From: Nocardioides soli
Lineage (GTDB): Bacteria > Actinomycetota > Actinomycetes > Propionibacteriales > Nocardioidaceae
DNA length: 64,000 bases
NCBI RefSeq assembly: GCF_014191495.1
Contig: NZ_JACHWR010000001.1
Location: 992,001 to 1,056,000 of the forward strand
Direction of reading: 5' to 3'
Position 1 is the first letter of the stretch; each line of letters opens with the position of its first letter. Position numbers and translations under genes: made by a program. Shown here one piece after another: positions 59,982 through 64,000 of the stretch. The notes below the pieces were generated by a model. That model made no database searches and had not been told where the DNA came from. It was given only the letters and a program-made list of their open reading frames with translations.

Positions 59982-61160
59982 GTGCGCCGTCGTAGGACGA
60001 TGACGCTCATCGGCGTGACCGTGGTGCTGAGCATCGCACTGGCGGCCGCCATCGAGGGAGCGCCGACGGCGACCCGAGGCCCGCTCTCGGCGCTGCGGGC
60101 CACGCTCGCCCGACCGGGAGCGCCCGACGTCGTGGTGGAGGGCAACCGGCTCGTCGACACCCGGACCGGCGAGGAGTTCGTCCCTCGTGGCGTGAACGTG
60201 CCCGGCTTCGAGTACGCCTGCGCCCAGGGCTGGGGCAGCTCGGAGCACGCCGGCTGGCTGTCGGCGATCGAGGTCGGCCGCGAGCTGCGCGCCTGGAACG
60301 TGAACACGGTGCGGATCCCGCTCAACCTCGACTGCTGGCTCGGCAGCCGGGACGCACCGGTCAACGGCGGCCTGCTGACCCGCAACCGCTGGGCCTACCG
60401 CGCCGCGGTGCGCACCTTCGTCGACAGCCTCCGCGGCGCCGGTCTGGTGACGATCCTGGACCTGCACAGCCGCAAGCGGCGGACGGCCTCCGACTTCGGC
60501 ATGCAGGCGGCACTCGACGCGGACGGGCTGACCTTCTGGCGCTCGGTCGCCAGCGAGTACAAGGACGTGCGCGGCGTGATGTTCGACGTCCTCAACGAAC
60601 CGCACTCCCGCTACGACGAGGCGAGGGGTGCGTGGGCGTTCGACCTGACCTGGGAGTGCTGGCGGGCCGGCGGTTGCGCGGCCCCGATGGAGACCGACCG
60701 CAACCCCTCCCTGAGCGGCGAGACCTACCCGGTGGTGGGGATGGCGCGCGCCGTCCAGGTCATCCGAAGCACCGGGGCCAGGCAGCCGATCGTGCTCGGC
60801 GGACTCGACTGGGCCAACGACCTGAGGGGCTGGCTGAGCCACCGGCCCGACGACGACCAGTTGGTCGCGTCCGCCCACCTCTACGACTTCAAGCGCTGCA
60901 GCACCGCGGCGTGCTTCGACGACGAACTCGCTCCGGTGGCCGCCGCCGTGCCGCTCCTGATCGGCGAGGTCGGCGAGGCGGACGGCGACACGGCCTTCCT
61001 CACCTCGGTGATCGACTGGGCCGACGCCCACGAGGTCGGCTACCTCGCCTGGGCCTGGCTGGACAACCCCGAGGACCAGTGGTCGCTGCTGACCGCGGAC
61101 GGGCGGCCCGCGCAGCCCGTCGGGCAACTGCTCAAGGACCGGCTGGCGGCCTATGACTAG
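59982..61160 (+). CDS. Glycoside hydrolase family 5 (cellulase-like) secreted protein
   Basis: Exported beta-glycosidase of 392 aa: basic start (RRRRT), hydrophobic signal (about 8-24), and a GH5-type (beta/alpha)8 domain. PRGVNVPGFEYACAQGWG and NVNTVRIPLNLDCWLG are the early strands; acid/base Glu in MFDVLNEPHSR and nucleophile Glu in PLLIGEVGEADGDTAF; YLAWAWLDNPEDQWSLL is the aromatic subsite. GTG start with GAAGGAAGAGGAG upstream. Substrate (cellulose, xylan, mannan or other) is not decided by sequence. It converges on dapC with 13 nt between. Confidence 0.9.
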   Translation: MRRRRTMTLIGVTVVLSIALAAAIEGAPTATRGPLSALRATLARPGAPDVVVEGNRLVDTRTGEEFVPRGVNVPGFEYACAQGWGSSEHAGWLSAIEVGRELRAWNVNTVRIPLNLDCWLGSRDAPVNGGLLTRNRWAYRAAVRTFVDSLRGAGLVTILDLHSRKRRTASDFGMQAALDADGLTFWRSVASEYKDVRGVMFDVLNEPHSRYDEARGAWAFDLTWECWRAGGCAAPMETDRNPSLSGETYPVVGMARAVQVIRSTGARQPIVLGGLDWANDLRGWLSHRPDDDQLVASAHLYDFKRCSTAACFDDELAPVAAAVPLLIGEVGEADGDTAFLTSVIDWADAHEVGYLAWAWLDNPEDQWSLLTADGRPAQPVGQLLKDRLAAYD

Positions 61161-61173
61161 ATGAGCTCGAGGG

Positions 61174-62286
61174 TCAGGTCAAACGGGCGACGGCGGCGTC
61201 GACCCGCTCGTCGGTGGCGGTGAAGGCCACTCGCACGTGCCGGCCGCCGGCGCGGCCGTAGAAGTCGCCGGGGGCGACCAGGATGCCGCGCTCGGCGAGC
61301 CACGAGACGGTCGACCAGCAGTCCTCGTCCCCGCCGTCGAGCGCGCGGCTCGCCCACAGGTAGAGCGACGCCTCGGAGTGGTCGATCCGGAAGCCGGCCG
61401 ACTCCAGCGCCTCGCGCAGCTTGGCGCGGCGGGCGGCGTAGCGGGCGTGCTGCTCCACGACGTGGGCGTCGTCGTCCAGCGCCGCAGCCATCGCGGCCTG
61501 CTGGGGCCCGGGCAGGATCAGCCCGAGGTTCCTGCGCACCTCGAGCAGCTCGGCGACCAGCGCCGGGTCGCCGGCGACGAACGCGCAGCGGTAGCCGGCC
61601 AGGTTGGAGCGCTTCGAGAGCGAGTGCACCGCCAGGATGCCGTCGTGAGATCCCCCGCAGACGTCGGGATGGAGCACCGACGTCGGGGTCGCCTCCCAGG
61701 CGCACTCGATGTAGCACTCGTCGGAGACCAGGATCGTGCCGCGCTCACGGCACCAGTCGACGACCTTCCGGAGGTGCTCCGGCGGCAGCACCCGTCCGGT
61801 CGGGTTGGACGGCGAGTTGAGCCACAGCAGGGCGGGCGCCTGCGGACCCAGCGAGACCAGCGAGTCGGTGGCGACACCGCGGGCGCCGGCGAGCGCCGCG
61901 CCCACCTCGTACGTCGGGTAGGCCAGCTCGGGCCACACGACGAGGTCGCCCGAGCCGACACCGAGTTGGGAGGGCAGCGTCGCGACCAGCTCCTTGGAGC
62001 CGATCGTCGGCAGCACGCCGTCGAGGCCGAGGCCGGTCACGCCGTGCCGGCGCGCCAGCCAGTCGGCGGCCGCCTGCCGGACGGCGGGGATGCCGATCGT
62101 CAGCGGGTAGCCCGGGGAGTCGGCGGCGGCGCGCAGCGCGTCCTGGACCACGGCCGGCGTCGGATCGACCGGCGTGCCGATCGAGAGGTCGACCAGCCCG
62201 TCGGGGTGCCCGGCCGCGCGCTCGCGGTGCTCGACCAGGCGGTCCCAGGGGAAGTCCGGCAGCCGCGCGGAGACCGTACCGGTCAC
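61174..62286 (-). CDS. dapC: Succinyldiaminopimelate aminotransferase
   Basis: PLP-dependent class I/II aminotransferase of 370 aa (actinobacterial DapC) converting N-succinyl-L-2-amino-6-oxopimelate to N-succinyl-LL-DAP. PLP Lys in HSLSKRSNLAGYRCAF, with Asn/Tyr contacts in LNSPSNPTGRVLPPEHL and SDECYIE. GTG start at 62286. It lies 7 nt downstream of the ferredoxin gene on the same strand, an arrangement (fdxA-dapC) usual in Actinobacteria, so the two are probably co-transcribed. Confidence 0.95.
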   Translation of the reverse strand: MTGTVSARLPDFPWDRLVEHRERAAGHPDGLVDLSIGTPVDPTPAVVQDALRAAADSPGYPLTIGIPAVRQAAADWLARRHGVTGLGLDGVLPTIGSKELVATLPSQLGVGSGDLVVWPELAYPTYEVGAALAGARGVATDSLVSLGPQAPALLWLNSPSNPTGRVLPPEHLRKVVDWCRERGTILVSDECYIECAWEATPTSVLHPDVCGGSHDGILAVHSLSKRSNLAGYRCAFVAGDPALVAELLEVRRNLGLILPGPQQAAMAAALDDDAHVVEQHARYAARRAKLREALESAGFRIDHSEASLYLWASRALDGGDEDCWSTVSWLAERGILVAPGDFYGRAGGRHVRVAFTATDERVDAAVARLT

Positions 62287-62293
62287 CGGGAGA

Positions 62294-62620
62294 TCAGTGG
62301 TCCTGGTTCTGCGGCGGCAGCTCGGCGATCATCGGGTGGTCGTGGTCGATCTCACCCATCTTGGCCGCGCCGCCCGGGGAGCCGAGGTCGTCGAAGAAGT
62401 GGACGTTGGCGTCGTAGTAGCCCTTCCACTCCTCCGGCGTGTCGTCCTCGTAGAAGATCGCCTCGACCGGGCAGACCGGCTCACAGGCACCGCAGTCGAC
62501 GCACTCGTCGGGGTGGATGTAGAGCATCCGCTTGCCCTCGTAGATGCAGTCGACGGGGCACTCGTCGACACATGCCCGGTCCTTGACGTCGACGCACGGC
62601 TGGGAGATGACGTAGGTCAC
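62294..62620 (-). CDS. fdxA: 7Fe ferredoxin (FdxA type)
   Basis: Ferredoxin of 108 aa with one 3Fe-4S and one 4Fe-4S cluster: cysteines in SQPCVDVKDRACVDECPVDC and in DECVDCGACEPVCPVEA, followed by the long C-terminal tail typical of actinobacterial FdxA (YYDANVHFFDDLGSPGGAAK). Length is usual. GGAGGAATCGG ribosome site before the ATG. Divergent from the GNAT gene (57 nt between starts). Confidence 0.96.
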   Translation of the reverse strand: MTYVISQPCVDVKDRACVDECPVDCIYEGKRMLYIHPDECVDCGACEPVCPVEAIFYEDDTPEEWKGYYDANVHFFDDLGSPGGAAKMGEIDHDHPMIAELPPQNQDH

Positions 62621-62664
62621 CGATTCCTCCTGATACTCACGAGAGCAGGTGCTCTGTCACAGCC

Positions 62665-62670
62665 TAATAT
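62665..62670 (+). promoter_or_regulatory. -10 box of the GNAT gene (leaderless)
   Basis: TAATAT lies 7 nt upstream of the GTG at 62678, with no Shine-Dalgarno sequence. It is one of the clearest -10 matches in the window. Confidence 0.5.
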
Positions 62671-62677
62671 CCCGGGG

Positions 62678-63646
62678 GTGTCCGAGTCGGCAGACCCCCA
62701 GCATGTGAGCCATCACCTTCGCCAGCACGGCCTCGGCCCCCAGGTCGTGGGCCAGCGGGTGGTGGTCCGCAGGCTGGTGCGCGGCGAGACCGGCCCGAGC
62801 GGAGGCCCGGCGTTCACCGACGTGCTGGGCATCTGCCTCGCCTGGGGTGACGGCCGCTGCGTAGTGCAGCCGGCCGAAGGCCCGGCCGTGACGATCGCGC
62901 TGGCCGACATCGTGTCCGGCAAGCCGGTGCCGCCGCGGCCCCCGGTCCGGCACCGGATCGCCCCGGCCCAGGCCCAGCGGCGCGGCTTCGCGCTCTTCCC
63001 CGGCATGCACGCCGAGCCGCTCGGCGACTGGGTGCTGCGGCACACGCCCGGGTCCGGTGCCCGGCGGGCCAACTCGGTGCTCGCCTTCGGTCCGGCCAAC
63101 GTCCAGGACGCCCACGACCGGGTGAGCGCGTTCTACGCCCAGCATGGGGCTCGCCCCGTCGCCGCGGTGCTGCCGGACTCCGCCGAGGAGGAGTCGTTCC
63201 GCGCGCGCGGCTGGGTGGCCGAGAGCGGCGACGCCGACACGCTCTTCCAGATGGCGGGCGTCGCCACGGTCCGGCGGGCGTTGGGCTCGCGGCGGGCGCC
63301 GGCGAGCCCGCCGGCCGAGTACGACGAGGACGGGGACCTGGTCATCGCCCGGATCGGCGACCACGCCCGAGGCGTCGCGGCGTACGCCGACGACTGGGTG
63401 GGCTTCCGCGGCATCGAGGTCGACCCCGCGCACCGGCGCCGGGGCCTCGCGCTCGCCGTGATGGCGGCGCTGCTCGGGTGGGGCGCCGAGCGCGGCGCGA
63501 CCACGGCGTATCTCCAGGTGCTCGGCGACAATGCGGCGGCGGTCGGGCTCTACGAGGGCCTCGGCTTCGTCACCCATCACGCCTACCGCTACCTCGCGCC
63601 GGCGCCGGAGCCCGTCGTAGCATCGGATCGGCGCCCCGAGGCCTGA
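62678..63646 (+). CDS. GNAT family N-acetyltransferase
   Basis: Acetyltransferase of 322 aa. The N-terminal 200 residues hold a conserved actinobacterial extension (VVVRRLVRGETGPSGGPAFT, RRGFALFPGMHAEPLGDWVL) and the GNAT core is at about 205-310, with acetyl-CoA loop VDPAHRRRGLALAVMAALL and C-terminal NAAAVGLYEGLGFVTHHAYR. GTG start at 62678 is chosen because upstream residues belong to the divergent region. Substrate unknown. It converges on the VanW-like gene, with a long inverted repeat between. Confidence 0.9.
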   Translation: MSESADPQHVSHHLRQHGLGPQVVGQRVVVRRLVRGETGPSGGPAFTDVLGICLAWGDGRCVVQPAEGPAVTIALADIVSGKPVPPRPPVRHRIAPAQAQRRGFALFPGMHAEPLGDWVLRHTPGSGARRANSVLAFGPANVQDAHDRVSAFYAQHGARPVAAVLPDSAEEESFRARGWVAESGDADTLFQMAGVATVRRALGSRRAPASPPAEYDEDGDLVIARIGDHARGVAAYADDWVGFRGIEVDPAHRRRGLALAVMAALLGWGAERGATTAYLQVLGDNAAAVGLYEGLGFVTHHAYRYLAPAPEPVVASDRRPEA

Positions 63647-63796
63647 CGAACCTCCCGCGAGCCGGCGGAGATCCGGGTGCCCGCGCGTGCGGCGTACCGA
63701 CGAGAGGTCGACGATCCGTCGGCGAAGGTGTGGTGGCACCGCGACGTAGCCCCCGCCCACACCTCCAGGGCTTCCGCCACCTGGAGCCGTAGGCCG

Positions 63797-63855
63797 ACCC
63801 CGGGACGTCATACGGACAGTGCGTCCCCTTGCTCGGAACGTATGACGTCCGGGGT
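63797..63855. terminator. Long inverted repeat between convergent genes
   Basis: ACCCCGGGACGTCATACG (63797) pairs with CGTATGACGTCCGGGGT (63839-63855): 17 bp with one bulged G around a 24-nt loop. It sits 13 nt after the VanW-like stop and about 150 nt after the GNAT stop, so it probably terminates transcription from both sides. The remaining 63647-63796 shows no convincing gene. Confidence 0.6.
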
Positions 63856-63868
63856 GGCCCCGAGCGGC

Positions 63869-64000
63869 TCAGGCGCCGTCCGGCTTCGGCTTCTTGCAGA
63901 CCACCGTGTCGGACGGGGTGTAGCTGGTGTGGAACTTCTCGGTCTTCGCGACCTCGTCGCTGCCGGGCTCGTGGAAGTAGCGCCACACGTCGACGTCGAA
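63869..64000 (-). CDS. C-terminal end of a VanW-family-like protein (partial)
   Basis: The last 43 codons of a minus-strand gene that runs out of the window: FDVDVWRYFHEPGSDEVAKT, then EKFHTSYTPSDTVVC and a Lys/Pro tail before TGA. The pattern YxPSDTVVC near the C-terminus with a preceding R-x-F-H-x-P-G-S-D is typical of VanW-domain cell-envelope proteins in Actinobacteria. The assignment rests on a short stretch. Confidence 0.5.
   Translation of the reverse strand, partial: FDVDVWRYFHEPGSDEVAKTEKFHTSYTPSDTVVCKKPKPDGA

Noticed and set aside
63655..63796. Small gene in the gap after the GNAT gene
   Set aside because: Open frames on both strands there have no ribosome site, leaderless signal or recognisable sequence.
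1..64000. tRNA or rRNA genes
   Set aside because: No cloverleaf with conserved TTCGA arm or ribosomal RNA stretch was noticed; a tRNAscan run would settle it.

Overview
The window is high-GC DNA (by eye about 70% or more) from an actinobacterium, most likely a Nocardioides or close relative in the Nocardioidaceae. The reasons are the DUF222/HNH (13E12-type) gene lying in GGTGGTT...AACCACC palindromic repeats, the DUF3117, DUF6912 and DUF2505 families, a WS/DGAT acyltransferase, an F420-type LLM oxidoreductase, large NAD-glutamate dehydrogenase, dense coding with ATGA/GTGA start-stop overlaps, and many start codons with a TANNNT -10 element 6-8 nt upstream (leaderless pattern). The order sigE-rseA-htrA with a divergent O-methyltransferase matches the mycobacterial sigE locus, and dapE, LOG, DivIVA and DUF3117 genes also lie close together in mycobacteria. 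No rRNA, tRNA, CRISPR, prophage or complete IS element was seen.

Layout. 0-3.5 kb: a TasA/CalY-like secreted protein, a SipW-type signal peptidase and a two-component pair whose kinase has a decayed ATPase domain. 3.6-7.2 kb: an NHEJ locus (LigD polymerase, LigD ligase, divergent Ku) with an L,D-transpeptidase gene inside it. 7.2-8.7 kb: tandem palindromic repeats fused to a truncated HNH gene. 9.2-10.8 kb: YCII protein plus ECF42-type sigma factor. 10.8-23.7 kb: a long minus-strand run holding a HTH-hydrolase-cyclase fusion, OsmC, FAD oxidoreductase, ABC exporter, amidase, NAD-GDH and tryptophan dioxygenase. 23.9-33.6 kb: DUF2505, P5C dehydrogenase, a hendecad coiled-coil protein, WS/DGAT, a cupredoxin/membrane protein pair, and a SAF/Ssd group. 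33.6-39.7 kb: DUF2975/XRE switch, sigE-rseA-htrA, O-methyltransferase, pepA, DUF3117. 39.9-46.3 kb: PaaX regulator, enoyl-CoA hydratase, carboxypeptidase, DivIVA, LOG, dapE, LLM oxidoreductase. 46.4-50.1 kb: TetR with a DrrAB-like exporter and a CARDB protein. 50.1-52.6 kb: a compositionally different OLD-nuclease plus WYL-like gene pair, a candidate defence island. 52.7-64 kb: ileS with a T-box leader, DinB protein, iron-regulated substrate-binding lipoprotein, dapD, a cell-wall hydrolase, GH5 cellulase, dapC-fdxA, GNAT, and the end of a VanW-like gene.

How it fits together. Three enzymes of the succinylase branch of diaminopimelate/lysine synthesis (DapC, DapD, DapE) lie in the window but in separate units. 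Envelope functions recur: L,D-transpeptidase, HtrA under SigE control, SipW/TasA, the muralytic enzyme and VanW. Amino-acid catabolism is represented by P5C dehydrogenase, NAD-GDH and tryptophan dioxygenase. The most unusual items are the OLD/WYL island, the TasA-SipW-pseudokinase cluster with its tandem G-loop hairpins, the degenerate HTH-hydrolase-cyclase fusion, and the DUF222/HNH gene cut by its associated repeat array.
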